Source: Legionella worsleiensis
GTDB taxonomy: Bacteria > Pseudomonadota > Gammaproteobacteria > Legionellales > Legionellaceae
DNA length: 64,000 nucleotides
NCBI RefSeq assembly: GCF_001467535.1
Contig: NZ_LNZC01000012.1
Span: 264,046 to 328,045, forward strand
Reading direction: 5' to 3'
Shown: in pieces, positions 9,010 to 18,378 of the stretch
Position numbering within the stretch: the first letter of the stretch is position 1
Layout: each line of letters opens with the position of its first letter
Notes under the pieces: generated by a model
The model's input: only the letters and a program-made list of their open reading frames with translations
Databases searched by the model: none
What the model was told of the DNA's origin: nothing
Position numbers and translations under genes: made by a program

Positions 9010-9807
9010 ATGATTCAACGCTTTGCAGTTATTGGTAATCCAGTCGAGCACAGTCTGTCGCCATTGATTCATCAACTTTTTGCGCAGCAAATGAACACTG
9101 CGCTGTCTTATGAAAAAATTACTGGCGATTCATCTATTTTTGAACGACAGATTATGACGTTTTTTGCAAATCAGGGTAAAGGGTTAAACGTCACTGTGCC
9201 TTATAAACAAAGAGCGTTTGAGCTTGCTCAAGTGCGCACGTCTCGTTGCTCTCTGGCCGGTGCAGCCAATACTTTATGGATGGACGAAGCGGTTTTATAT
9301 GCAGATAATACTGATGGAGCCGGCTTAGTCCGGGATTTAACACCAAAATTTGCAATAGAAAACAAAAAAATATTAATCATAGGGGCAGGGGGGGCGACTC
9401 GTGGAATTTTACATCCTTTATTGGCCATGAATCCCCAATCAATAACGGTTGCCAATCGTACCGTTGAAAAAGCGGAGCAATTGCAGCAGGCTTTTCCCCA
9501 AATCACGGTGAATAGCCTTGCCAGAGTCAATGGTTTTTTTGATTTGATTATTAATGCAACCTCAGCCAGCCTCGATGGACACAATCTGGCCTTACCAGAA
9601 GAATTAATGAGTTATCGGCCTTTCTGCTATGACTTGGCATATAATTTGCGTGACTCCACGCCGTTTGTTCGCCATGCTCAAGCGCAGGGATGCGGCGCTG
9701 TGGATGGTCTGGGGATGTTGGTTGAGCAAGCCGCAGAAGCGTTTAACATTTGGCATGGTTTTATGCCGGCAACAGCACCAGTGATACAGTTTTTGCGACC
9801 TGTTTAA
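9010..9807 (+). CDS. aroE: Shikimate 5-dehydrogenase (NADP+)
   Basis: The 265-residue product has the shikimate-binding N-terminus [13 protein letters not shown], the catalytic lysine in [10 protein letters not shown], and the NADP-binding glycine loop [10 protein letters not shown] in the C-terminal Rossmann domain. It reduces 3-dehydroshikimate to shikimate in aromatic amino acid synthesis, in the cytoplasm. Length is normal for AroE. Its stop codon shares the palindromic TTAA at 9804-9807 with the stop of the convergent patatin gene. Confidence 0.97.
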   Translation: MIQRFAVIGNPVEHSLSPLIHQLFAQQMNTALSYEKITGDSSIFERQIMTFFANQGKGLNVTVPYKQRAFELAQVRTSRCSLAGAANTLWMDEAVLYADNTDGAGLVRDLTPKFAIENKKILIIGAGGATRGILHPLLAMNPQSITVANRTVEKAEQLQQAFPQITVNSLARVNGFFDLIINATSASLDGHNLALPEELMSYRPFCYDLAYNLRDSTPFVRHAQAQGCGAVDGLGMLVEQAAEAFNIWHGFMPATAPVIQFLRPV

Positions 9808-10913
9808 CTAAAAAAAGCTGTTACTTCGTCTGCGCAGGCAATGGTGTCATTGTATCCTAAGTCAATAAGTGTGCGCGTAAACTCTTTTTCAAAAAGTAAA
9901 AAACTCAACAGATCGCCCGAATGGTTTTTGGCGCCTAAAATATTCAACAGATAACGCAGCAAAGCGGGCATGCTTTGAAAATTCTCCTGGGCAACAGAGG
10001 CCATGTCTCGGCTTGGCCGAAGATGCAGGGTGGCTATAGGGCGCCAGGGTGACCGTCGTTTTTTCCACATGGAAAGAAGGGTTGCGATTTCATTCATGCG
10101 ATTGACCATCTCAATATCTCTATCCAGATTATCCAGAAATACCCCATTCATCATGTTCCCCAGTATGTGGGCAAATGCGATGTCTCGGTTTCGCAAGGTT
10201 TCAGGATCAGTGAATTCGGGCAATTGACGTGTTCCCAGAATCATAATTTTATCAACATGAGCTCTAATGGCGCCTCGTAATGGTGTGCCGAGTCCGACAC
10301 TCCCATCGCCGTAATGAAATCCGTCAAGTTGGATGGGTGGAAAAAAAAGAGGCAATGAACTGGATGCCAGAATATGTTCAATATTGATGGTTGCTCGTTG
10401 ACTGCTGTGCCGAGGATAATGCCAATCTTCAAAGTCTGGTTCATGGTGATCGTAGAAAGATATCGTGTGGTGTGTTTCGTAGCGGGCAGTTATTACCTCG
10501 AAGGTATCCACAAATCCTGCAGCAATATTTTCCTTGATACGAGAAAAATCAATGGTTTCATCGAGAAATTGTCTTAAGGGCGAAGTATCAAGAAGATGAC
10601 CGGATTGACGTTGTTTTATTATTAAGGTGCTTAGGTTGCGCATGACGGATTTACCCAGCTCGTAATTACTCGCTTTGTAGATCTGTTGGCAATGAATTTC
10701 ACTCCAGATGGATTCGAGTTTATCGAGGCCTGCGGGAAAGTCATCTGCATTTTCGACAAGAACTGCGGCATTAATACTGCCTACACTGACCCCGCTTACC
10801 ATGTTAAAGGGAATTGTTTTGGTTTGTAATATATGACCAATAGCTTTCAGCACACCTGCCTGATAAGCACCGCGGGCACCACCACCTGCTAAGTAAAGGG
10901 CTTTTTTAACCAT
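9804..10913 (-). CDS. Patatin-like phospholipase
   Basis: The 369-residue protein has the oxyanion loop GGGARGAY at residues 10-17, the nucleophile elbow GVSVG with S43, and the dyad aspartate D203 in YGDGSVGL. These are the features of bacterial patatin-family lipid acyl hydrolases. There is no N-terminal signal peptide. L. pneumophila encodes several patatin-like proteins, some of them Dot/Icm effectors. Whether this one is secreted or a housekeeping lipase cannot be decided by sequence. It has its own promoter region at 10914-11051 and faces aroE convergently with no spacer. Confidence 0.9.
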   Translation of the reverse strand: MVKKALYLAGGGARGAYQAGVLKAIGHILQTKTIPFNMVSGVSVGSINAAVLVENADDFPAGLDKLESIWSEIHCQQIYKASNYELGKSVMRNLSTLIIKQRQSGHLLDTSPLRQFLDETIDFSRIKENIAAGFVDTFEVITARYETHHTISFYDHHEPDFEDWHYPRHSSQRATINIEHILASSSLPLFFPPIQLDGFHYGDGSVGLGTPLRGAIRAHVDKIMILGTRQLPEFTDPETLRNRDIAFAHILGNMMNGVFLDNLDRDIEMVNRMNEIATLLSMWKKRRSPWRPIATLHLRPSRDMASVAQENFQSMPALLRYLLNILGAKNHSGDLLSFLLFEKEFTRTLIDLGYNDTIACADEVTAFFS

Positions 10914-11051
10914 CGTGATTCATTTTTTATTCTTATATTAAAAATATAGCTGATTTTAAAGCAAATTACCAAAGAAGAAATAGATACTTCATTTTTCCTT
11001 AATAATTAATTGTTATATTATTTGTATGATATTTAATCTGACAATTTAACT

Positions 11052-12536
11052 ATGATACAAAATGGTAGTGGGCAAAGTGAATTGAGCATAATAAGATACA
11101 TTGAGCGTCTTAAGGCTATGCAGCGCCCCATTGATTATCATGTGAGTCTGAAGGCAAAACAATCATTGTTAAGAACAGCTGTAGAACGTATTCCCTGGTT
11201 GTCAAAAGTATCCCTTAGCGTAGATGATGCTGCGGAAGCGGTGATTAAAATAGGTGAGCGAGTCAGTGATTTGAATGATTCATTTGGCAATGAGTCCGTC
11301 GCTCACGGCTTTCATCAAGCTGCATTGGTTATGTCCGCCCTTGATTTTGTGCGCATTCCATTCATTTATCTTGCTGCTTTTATCCTGAATGAAAAAATTC
11401 CCTTTAAACTGAGCAATAATGCTCGATGGATGTACTCTGGTTTTCTTTTGAGTCTTACCATTATTGCTCTGGTTATTCCTGTGACCGCTCCTGTGATTGC
11501 TTTTGTTGGCGCTGGCACAGGTTTTCTTTTTGGTGGATTTTTATTAATCAGAACGCTCTACACTCGATATACCTTGGGCAGGGAGCAAAGAGAGCTCCAC
11601 ATGCAACTATGGGAGGAAGAGGAAACCATGCGCTTGCTGCAAAGTGCTGCAAGTAAATTGGAAAAGCAACTAAGTGCTTCTCCTCATGATGAATCAATGA
11701 TTTTAAAATGTACCGAATTAGAGAAAGATTATGAGGCACAAAAATCATTAATCCTTGAGTTAAAAAATAAAGAGTTGCGCATCAACCAAAAAATTGAACG
11801 TGTTGGAATGATGCCAGTTATGGATAAGACGGTCAGTCTTGGATTGACGTCATTATCTATCATTGGCCTCGTCCTGAGCCTTTTCTTTCTCTCCACTGGG
11901 CAGACTGTCTTGCTGGGGGTCGCAATAGCCGGCGGCATTTATCTTTTTGCACGATTGACTCCACCGCTATTGAGAGCTTTTGGTCATTGGTTATTGAATA
12001 AATTTAACTCATCTGAAGATTCGGCGCAAACAGACGAGCAATTATATGATGGCAACACACTAGCGAATTTGCACCGAGAGGTGCTGGATGAAACTGAAGA
12101 ACTCAACGAAGAGAATTCTTTAACTGCCGAACACTTACATGCTGACAAAAATCCGACTGTCTCGCATGAGCAAGAATCAGACAGTGCTATGCAAATAAAA
12201 AGTCACAGGTCTTTTGATGACACAAGACAAGATGAATCTTTAGCTCTTAAACAGGTTATTGAGCAAAAAACTTCTGATGATCACAAAGAAGCCGAAACCG
12301 AACATCTCTCTAATACCACAAAGAACCAGGACCAGACAAACGAGACAGGTCTGGAAGGAGAGCAACATCCTTCTGAAAATCTTCATGGACTTATGGGTGA
12401 AATCCAAGCATATCCTCATTTTTTTACCCCCAAGTCAAAACAAAAATTAATTTCTGAACCAAAACCTCAATTGGTGGCAGTAGACGAGGCAAGCAAAGAT
12501 GAGGAAGAACAAGAGGCTCCAGGAGAACACCCATAA
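11052..12536 (+). CDS. Legionella-type membrane and coiled-coil protein, candidate effector
   Basis: I do not recognise a named family. The 494-residue product has hydrophobic segments near residues 100-118 and 127-168, a charged heptad-like helix from about 172 to 245, a second hydrophobic pair near 262-302, and a long acidic hydrophilic tail (about 320-494) ending in DEEEQEAPGEHP. An acidic, glutamate-rich C-terminus after membrane segments fits many Dot/Icm substrates. In L. pneumophila, effector candidates are annotated in this neighbourhood, but I cannot verify identity. An AT-rich promoter region shared with the divergent patatin gene lies upstream. The real start is the ATG at 11052. 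Confidence 0.7.
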   Translation: MIQNGSGQSELSIIRYIERLKAMQRPIDYHVSLKAKQSLLRTAVERIPWLSKVSLSVDDAAEAVIKIGERVSDLNDSFGNESVAHGFHQAALVMSALDFVRIPFIYLAAFILNEKIPFKLSNNARWMYSGFLLSLTIIALVIPVTAPVIAFVGAGTGFLFGGFLLIRTLYTRYTLGREQRELHMQLWEEEETMRLLQSAASKLEKQLSASPHDESMILKCTELEKDYEAQKSLILELKNKELRINQKIERVGMMPVMDKTVSLGLTSLSIIGLVLSLFFLSTGQTVLLGVAIAGGIYLFARLTPPLLRAFGHWLLNKFNSSEDSAQTDEQLYDGNTLANLHREVLDETEELNEENSLTAEHLHADKNPTVSHEQESDSAMQIKSHRSFDDTRQDESLALKQVIEQKTSDDHKEAETEHLSNTTKNQDQTNETGLEGEQHPSENLHGLMGEIQAYPHFFTPKSKQKLISEPKPQLVAVDEASKDEEEQEAPGEHP

Positions 12537-12624
12537 GCCTCTTAAATAATCTTTGAAAGTTCATTGCAAAATCGCCCAATTTCCTTTAATTTAAAATTTT
12601 ACCATCCTTAAGGAATGAGGACTC

Positions 12625-14127
12625 ATGCTGAATTTATTTCGTGAACAACCGCGCGCATTTCACATGATTTTTATGTTGGAACTTTGGGAACGATTTGGTT
12701 TTTACACGGTTCAGGGCATTCTTACTCTTTATTTTGTGCGATTTCTAGGTTATAGCGATGTAGATTCGTATTACACCTTCGGTGCTTTTTCGGCTTTGGT
12801 GTATGGTATGGTTGTTATCGGTGGTTATTTGGGCGATAAGGTTCTAGGTACTAAAAGAACGATAGTCCTGGGGCTTTTTGTCCTTATTGCCGGATATTTT
12901 TCTCTGGCTTTTACAGATAAAGAACATGTTTTTCTGGCGCTAGGGTTGATTTGCGTGGGCAATGGGTTGTTTAAGGCAAATCCATCCAATTTGCTTTCAA
13001 AATGTTACGAAGAACAGGATCCTCGTTTGCATGGTGGGTTCACTTTGTATTACATGTCCATTAATTTGGGCAGTATGGTTGCTTTAGTCCTTGGGCCGAA
13101 TATTTCCAGTAAATACGGTTATTCTTATGCCTATCTGATCAGTGCACTTGGCCTGGTTTTGGGGCTTGCCAATTATTGGTTTCAACACCACCATGTCGCT
13201 CACATCAATACAGAAGCCGATCAGCGCAAAATATCCCTTGCTCGTTGGTTTTTCATTCTGCTGGGTATAGGCTTACTCACCCAGTTTTCTGCTTATTTAT
13301 TGCAAAACGTAGCGCTTGCTCAAAATCTTTTATGGCTTATCATCATATCGGTTCTAATCGTTTATGGTGTGATGATGAGAAAAGAAAACAGTATTAATCG
13401 TTGGAAAATGCTGGTCGCTCTGATTTTAATGGTCGAGGCGATTATCTTTTTCACCCTTTATCAGCAAATGCCAACATCACTTAATTTATTTGCGGTTAAT
13501 AACGTGATACCCAATATGTTTGGAATAACTTTTGATGCGCAAAGTTTTCAGGCGTTAAATCCCGTTTGGATAATCTTGATGAGTCCGGTATTGGCTTATG
13601 TTTATAAAAATCTGAATCGCAAAGGGGTCATGTTTTCCATTCCTTATAAATTTGCCTTGGGAATGACGATGTGCGCTGTTGCCTTTATGATGCTTTACTT
13701 TTCCCGTTTTTTTTGTACAGACAATGGCATGGTCTCTTCTGGCTGGCTTGTATTCAGTTATTTGTTTCAAAGTCTTGGAGAGCTTCTTGTCTCGGCTCTT
13801 GGTGTTGCGATGGTTGCCGAACTGGTGCCAACACAGATTGTAGGATTTGTAATGGGCATGTGGTTTTTGACATCTTCTGTAGCCGGTTTTATAGGTGCTT
13901 ATGTGGCGTCATATACCGCCTTGCCTGAGCACATCAAGCCAGGCGTTGAATCTTTGTTTATATATACTGATGTATTTGCGTGCATAGGAATTGTCACGTT
14001 TGTTATTGCCTTGCTGATGTGGTTTTTGGCACCCTGCCTAAACCGCTATATTACGCAGGATAAAAAAGAGCCAAAGGATGATATTGAATCGCTTGAGTTT
14101 TCTGCTACCTATATTCCGAGTCACTAA
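12625..14127 (+). CDS. POT/PTR family proton-dependent oligopeptide transporter
   Basis: The 500-residue protein starts with the POT signature, ELWERFGFYTVQG, containing the ExxERF motif (E19, E22, R23, F24), and has about 14 hydrophobic segments. Family members import di- and tripeptides with protons through the inner membrane. Legionella lives mainly on amino acids and peptides, so the role fits its diet. A good AGGA site (AGGAATGAGG) precedes the ATG at 12625. It is flanked by two membrane proteins of unknown function on the same strand. A terminator hairpin follows at 14162. Confidence 0.92.
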   Translation: MLNLFREQPRAFHMIFMLELWERFGFYTVQGILTLYFVRFLGYSDVDSYYTFGAFSALVYGMVVIGGYLGDKVLGTKRTIVLGLFVLIAGYFSLAFTDKEHVFLALGLICVGNGLFKANPSNLLSKCYEEQDPRLHGGFTLYYMSINLGSMVALVLGPNISSKYGYSYAYLISALGLVLGLANYWFQHHHVAHINTEADQRKISLARWFFILLGIGLLTQFSAYLLQNVALAQNLLWLIIISVLIVYGVMMRKENSINRWKMLVALILMVEAIIFFTLYQQMPTSLNLFAVNNVIPNMFGITFDAQSFQALNPVWIILMSPVLAYVYKNLNRKGVMFSIPYKFALGMTMCAVAFMMLYFSRFFCTDNGMVSSGWLVFSYLFQSLGELLVSALGVAMVAELVPTQIVGFVMGMWFLTSSVAGFIGAYVASYTALPEHIKPGVESLFIYTDVFACIGIVTFVIALLMWFLAPCLNRYITQDKKEPKDDIESLEFSATYIPSH

Positions 14128-14161
14128 ATCCTGTCATTATTTTTCTGCTATCTAAACGATG

Positions 14162-14191
14162 TGCCGCAGTCAATTCTGCGGCATTGTTTTT
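14162..14191 (+). terminator. Intrinsic terminator after the POT permease
   Basis: TGCCGCAG at 14162-14169 pairs with CTGCGGCA at 14176-14183 across a 6-base loop, and is followed by TTGTTTTTC. This is a standard Rho-independent terminator, 34 bp after the permease stop. Confidence 0.8.
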
Positions 14192-14428
14192 CAGGATTTG
14201 ATGCTGAATTACAGTTTTCAAAAGCAAGCCTCTTTCAATCTATAAAAAAGGTAACTCGATTAAGCCCCAGCTATTTATTTAGCCGTAAACAAGCTTAAAT
14301 CAATCAGGGGAGTTACTTTAATCGTATTAATTGGTTAAAATAGAGCCAAATTCAGGTTGCTACACAAGATAACAAAAACAAACAGCACCTTATATCAGCA
14401 TTTCAAATTCAAAAGAGTGGAGAACGGC

Positions 14429-15691
14429 ATGAGGTGGCAGGTTGAACTGAGTGATAGGTCACAACAGTTGATTAAGAAATTGGCTGATCTGCGCCTCCTT
14501 GAAGCAATAATTCCCGGCCATTCAGCGCCTTCATTAGATGCAAGTCAGCTGGTTTTATGGTTAGCTGATGATATAGACGCACCAGATAGTTTACCTAAAT
14601 ATTCTAAAAAGCAGTTTCATTATACTTTGGCCTTGTTACGAGCTGAATTATTAAGCGATTTGCTGGCAGCCATGCCACATCCTGATGTTCGTATTGAAAA
14701 AAAAGAGTCTTCTACCTCTGTGACCAACCAAAATAAATTGATTCTTTTGGCAATAGCAGGAACCTTGCTGGCCGCCTGTGAAGGTTTTGACAGTATAATT
14801 TCTCTATTATCTGCCTTGTCTATACCTGCTTTAGTCACATTAGTTTTTGGCGTATTTTTTTCTATCTTGTCGGTAGTTGTCTTTTATGGTTTTGATCTGG
14901 TTCAGGTAGTGCAAAATCTAGGCTTTAAGTTTCGAGATACGCCAAAATTATCGGACATTTATCTTGCACAGATAAACGAGATTAAAGCGATTAGGCGAAA
15001 AATAAATGCAATGGATCTGACGAAAAAGACACTATCAGAATTAGAAATCTATGGGCAGATTATTTTCATGTTGCAAAAGCGCCTGAATTGGTCAGTACAA
15101 GCAAGTAAACAATTTGAAAAAGCGCTTTACAGTGAAAAGATAATTATCGTCGAAACCATTGTCTCCTGGGTGGCGGGTATCATGTTTTTTGGCGGCGGGT
15201 ACTTTGCAGGTCAGTCAGTTGCTATTTTTGTGTTGGAGTTGTTTATGGCGGTTGTATCGCCAACTTTTTTACCCGTTGTCTTATTCAGTTTGGGTATAGG
15301 TTTGGCTGCATTCTGTATTTACTGGAACGTGGAACGAGCCGGCATCAAACAACTTATTACTTCCTGGTTTGGCCTTGATGAAGAAAATATAGAAAAATTA
15401 TGTGATTCTGCAAACATGGCAAATCAAGAACAAAAACTTGAACATTTACTGGAGCGTGTATCAAGCACAAAAGAATTAATCAATGAGATTGCGCTATTAC
15501 GTCAAACAACCCAAGATTCAGCCTTAAAAAACACGTGCAAATTAAAAGAATCAATAATCACCAAGGAAGACGGTATGCGTATCTATGCGATGAGCAGTAA
15601 CAGCTACTTTTTTCATCCCAAGCGTTTAACACCCCTAAATGAGACCACTGTAGGAGAGCAGGAACCCATTCCAACGTACAGTCGTCATTAG
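14429..15691 (+). CDS. Legionella-type membrane protein of unknown function
   Basis: The frame extends upstream to a TTG at 14357, but the ATG at 14429 has a GGAGA site just before it and is preferred, giving 420 residues. The layout is: a soluble N-terminal part of about 110 residues, a hydrophobic pair (about 107-165), a charged helical stretch of about 85 residues, a second hydrophobic pair (about 245-300), and a soluble tail ending near GEQEPIPTYSRH. No conserved domain is recognised. The same pattern of two membrane hairpins separated by a coiled helix is seen in the protein on the other side of the permease. A Dot/Icm effector is possible but unproven. Confidence 0.65.
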   Translation: MRWQVELSDRSQQLIKKLADLRLLEAIIPGHSAPSLDASQLVLWLADDIDAPDSLPKYSKKQFHYTLALLRAELLSDLLAAMPHPDVRIEKKESSTSVTNQNKLILLAIAGTLLAACEGFDSIISLLSALSIPALVTLVFGVFFSILSVVVFYGFDLVQVVQNLGFKFRDTPKLSDIYLAQINEIKAIRRKINAMDLTKKTLSELEIYGQIIFMLQKRLNWSVQASKQFEKALYSEKIIIVETIVSWVAGIMFFGGGYFAGQSVAIFVLELFMAVVSPTFLPVVLFSLGIGLAAFCIYWNVERAGIKQLITSWFGLDEENIEKLCDSANMANQEQKLEHLLERVSSTKELINEIALLRQTTQDSALKNTCKLKESIITKEDGMRIYAMSSNSYFFHPKRLTPLNETTVGEQEPIPTYSRH

Positions 15692-15748
15692 AGTCTCACA
15701 AACCATAGTCTACTGAATATGAATGGTGTCCATTCATCCAATGCAGCT

Positions 15749-16441
15749 TCAAATATTCAACGTATTTTTAACAAAAGGAATAGTAATTTTACGATGAGCT
15801 GCAAGAGATGCATCGTCTAACCGGTTAAGTAATTGATGTAAATCATGCATATTGCGTGAACAACGATTTAACAAAAATTGCCCCACACTTTCAGGTAGGT
15901 CTATACCCCGTTTGAGTGCATGCAGCTTCAGCGTATTAATTTTTTCTTCATCGCTTAATTCATTGAGTTGAATTACTAATCCCCAGGCAAGCCGTGATCG
16001 GAGATCTGCCAGATTTATCGGACTCTGCGCTGGTGGAAAACTACCTGAAATAATTAATAATCCTTTTTCTTTGTCTTTTATTCTATTGTAGAGGTGAAAT
16101 AGAGCCTCTTCCCAATCGGGATTGTGGGCAATAACGTCTATATCATCAATGCAAATTAAGTCTTGCTCCTCCAGGCCTTCTATGGTCTGCGGCCCCCAAT
16201 CTTTGAGCAGGGTTAAGGGAAGGTACATTGCGCAGTGCTTTAAATTCACTGCCTGACAACAGCCTTGGAGCACGTGAGATTTTCCACTTCCTCGGGTTCC
16301 CCAAAGATAGAGTATCCTCTCTTCTTTATGGGTGAGCATATTCTCTAATTGTTGCTGTAATAGCCCGTTGTTCTCCCAATTAAAATCGGCAAGAGTTGCT
16401 TCATCGTTGAGTTTTATTGCTAACGCCAGTTGCTTGTTCAT
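15749..16441 (-). CDS. hda: DnaA-related regulatory inactivator Hda
   Basis: The 230-residue product is a short AAA+ protein without the DNA-binding domain of DnaA. Walker A is GTRGSGKS (residues 48-55), Walker B is ICIDDIDV, and a sensor II-like RCSRNMHDLHQLLNRLD lies near the C-terminus. Hda works with the DNA-loaded beta clamp to stimulate ATP hydrolysis by DnaA and so prevents over-initiation. Its start overlaps the pgsA stop by 4 bp, so the two are probably co-translated. The length matches the family. Confidence 0.92.
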   Translation of the reverse strand: MNKQLALAIKLNDEATLADFNWENNGLLQQQLENMLTHKEERILYLWGTRGSGKSHVLQGCCQAVNLKHCAMYLPLTLLKDWGPQTIEGLEEQDLICIDDIDVIAHNPDWEEALFHLYNRIKDKEKGLLIISGSFPPAQSPINLADLRSRLAWGLVIQLNELSDEEKINTLKLHALKRGIDLPESVGQFLLNRCSRNMHDLHQLLNRLDDASLAAHRKITIPFVKNTLNI

Positions 16442-16998
16442 TGTGACCGTTCTTTACCGGGCCAGGCTTTATTACCCCAGGTCCAGATGTAATCTATATA
16501 GCTTGTGGCGGTAGTAAATGCGGTGAGACAAATTAAGACATCGACCAAGTAGGGGGAGAATTTAAAATATGCCAGTTCAAACAAACATAAAGTGACTAAA
16601 ATAAGCTGAAACGTCGTATTAAATTTACTTAACAAGGTCGGTTCAAAATCCATTTTACGTTGAATGAACCAAAACCAGGCCAGTACTCCCATTGAAATAG
16701 TAAAATCTCTAAGGAATACAAGGACAACCAGCCACCAGGGCAAAGAGCCTATAAGCGCCAATGAAATAAAACTTGAGGCGACCAACAATTTATCAGCCAT
16801 GGGATCTACGAAGGAACCAAAAAAACTTTGCCAATTAAAATGACGAGCCAACCAGCCGTCAAGACCATCAGTAATTCCCGCCAGAATAAAGGCGTAAAAA
16901 GCATTAACGTACTCATGATGGTATAAATACATCAAAAAAGGAACAATCAGCCCTAACCGAAACAATGTTAACGCATTGGGAATGTGTTTTAGTATCAT
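16438..16998 (-). CDS. pgsA: CDP-diacylglycerol-glycerol-3-phosphate 3-phosphatidyltransferase
   Basis: The 186-residue integral membrane enzyme carries the complete CDP-alcohol phosphotransferase motif D(x2)DG(x2)AR(x8)G(x3)D(x3)D, with D44, D47, G48, A51, R52, G61, D65 and D69. It makes phosphatidylglycerol phosphate, the first committed step to phosphatidylglycerol and cardiolipin. A related CDP-alcohol transferase with a different acceptor cannot be fully excluded, but the length and the neighbouring hda gene favour PgsA. It overlaps hda by 4 bp. Confidence 0.88.
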   Translation of the reverse strand: MILKHIPNALTLFRLGLIVPFLMYLYHHEYVNAFYAFILAGITDGLDGWLARHFNWQSFFGSFVDPMADKLLVASSFISLALIGSLPWWLVVLVFLRDFTISMGVLAWFWFIQRKMDFEPTLLSKFNTTFQLILVTLCLFELAYFKFSPYLVDVLICLTAFTTATSYIDYIWTWGNKAWPGKERSQ

Positions 16999-17259
16999 AT
17001 GTCATACGATATTTTTAGTTACTCTCAAAGTATTGCATGATGAGAGTAAGTTTATTGCGCCAAATGTTTCCCTGCGTGCAGGGATAAGACGTGGCAGTGA
17101 TACGAACTAGTTTATACAATACCGCTGCCTGTGTCACGTGATTGAGACATGTATCTTGCATTCTGTGCTGAACTACAGCAGATACCTTCTCTGAATTTGA
17201 TGCGTCCAAGTGACTGTTAAGAATATGGAGACATCAGTAAACTCGTTTCGTGCTGGCGT
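16999..17259. other. Spacer between pgsA and yhbY with inverted repeats
   Basis: No convincing gene is seen here. The region holds a compact palindrome, CCCTGC-GT-GCAGGG at 17070-17083, and nearby interrupted complementary segments around GTGGCAG (17091 onward) and CTGCC/CACGT (17125-17145). A 64-codon frame on the minus strand has no recognisable family. The region could be an untranslated leader for pgsA-hda, a trailer of yhbY, or a small RNA. Confidence 0.35.
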
Positions 17260-17535
17260 TTAATTGTGCTTGTCGTCATTCTTTCTGTAAAGGATGACGG
17301 TATTGCCTATCATCTGCACTAAATCCGCATGCAATTGCGCACACAATTCATGCGCCATTACCAGCCTATCTTCCTTTTCAGCACCGTTAATTTTAACTTT
17401 GATTAACTCATGAGCAAGCAAGGCTATGTTGGTTTCCGCAATCACCGCTTCGGTTAATCCTTTAGCTCCTAACAGTATTACTGGTTTTAAATGATGTGCT
17501 CTTGCTTTAAGCGATTGTTTGAACGAAGTATCCAC
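17260..17535 (-). CDS. yhbY: CRS1-YhbY family RNA-binding protein
   Basis: The 91-residue product is one CRM (CRS1-YhbY) domain, with the typical LKARAHHLKPVILLGAKGLT opening and the ELIKVKI strand. YhbY associates with pre-50S ribosomal subunits and is thought to help assembly. It is divergent from rlmE, which modifies 23S rRNA, the same arrangement as in E. coli (yhbY opposite rlmE-ftsH). Confidence 0.93.
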   Translation of the reverse strand: MDTSFKQSLKARAHHLKPVILLGAKGLTEAVIAETNIALLAHELIKVKINGAEKEDRLVMAHELCAQLHADLVQMIGNTVILYRKNDDKHN

Positions 17536-17639
17536 TATGATGTTCCCGATAGATAAAATGGCAAATTATTGCACGTTTTGCTGGGAAAAGGTAGTAGAAT
17601 TCAGTATCATAGGGCAATTTGCTAAAAGACTTTAAGGTT

Positions 17640-18260
17640 ATGAGCCGTACAAAAAGCAGTAAGCGGTGGTTACAAGAGCATTTTGATGACGTTTATGTTA
17701 AAAAAGCACAGACAGAAGGCTACAGAAGTCGTGCTGTGTATAAACTCAAAGAAGTGGATGAAAAAGAGCAGCTTCTCAAGCCAGGCATGACAGTCGTTGA
17801 TTTGGGTGCGGCTCCAGGCGGCTGGACGCAATATGTCTCTGAGCGCCTAAACGGCAAAGGTCACATTGTTGCTTTGGATATTTTGTCTATGGACGCATTG
17901 CCTGATGTTCATTTTATTCAAGGTGATTTTAGGGAAGATAGCGTTTTGCAAGAGCTAATCGATTTAATTCCAGAACGCAGTGTAGACTTGGTATTATCCG
18001 ATATGGCTCCAAATATGAGTGGAAATACGGCGATAGATATCCCGAGAGCCATGTATCTGGTAGAGTTGGCGTTTGATTTTGCAGACAAGATGCTAAAACC
18101 GGGAGGCTCTATGCTGGTTAAAATTTTTCATGGCTCAGGTTTTGATGAATTAGTGAAACAAGCACGAGCATCTTTTGAGCGAGTGGTTATTCGTAAGCCA
18201 TTAGCTTCAAGATCTCGTTCAAAAGAAACCTATTTGCTGGCAAAGGGCTATAATTTATAG
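17640..18260 (+). CDS. rlmE: 23S rRNA 2'-O-ribose U2552 methyltransferase RlmE (FtsJ/RrmJ)
   Basis: The frame can start at a TTG at 17619, but the ATG at 17640 has a TAAGG site just upstream and gives the usual N-terminus [15 protein letters not shown] (206 residues). The SAM-binding motif is [13 protein letters not shown] and the catalytic region contains [13 protein letters not shown] and the lysine in MLVKIFHG. It methylates U2552 in late 50S assembly. It lies upstream of ftsH as in many gammaproteobacteria. Confidence 0.95.
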   Translation: MSRTKSSKRWLQEHFDDVYVKKAQTEGYRSRAVYKLKEVDEKEQLLKPGMTVVDLGAAPGGWTQYVSERLNGKGHIVALDILSMDALPDVHFIQGDFREDSVLQELIDLIPERSVDLVLSDMAPNMSGNTAIDIPRAMYLVELAFDFADKMLKPGGSMLVKIFHGSGFDELVKQARASFERVVIRKPLASRSRSKETYLLAKGYNL

Positions 18261-18378
18261 TAGCTTTATATATATCTCTCGATATCGTTAAAGGTGTGCC
18301 AACACTGGCATCTTCTTTTACAAGAGATGTATTATCGTTCTCATAACAAAGCTGTAAGTAACTAACGAGGTTAATACT

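Noticed and set aside
14357..14428. TTG-started extension of the membrane protein at 14429
   Set aside because: The ATG at 14429 has the better ribosome site; the extension adds only polar residues without support.
17015..17209. A 64-codon frame between pgsA and yhbY
   Set aside because: No ribosome site, family match or coding bias; it overlaps the structured spacer.
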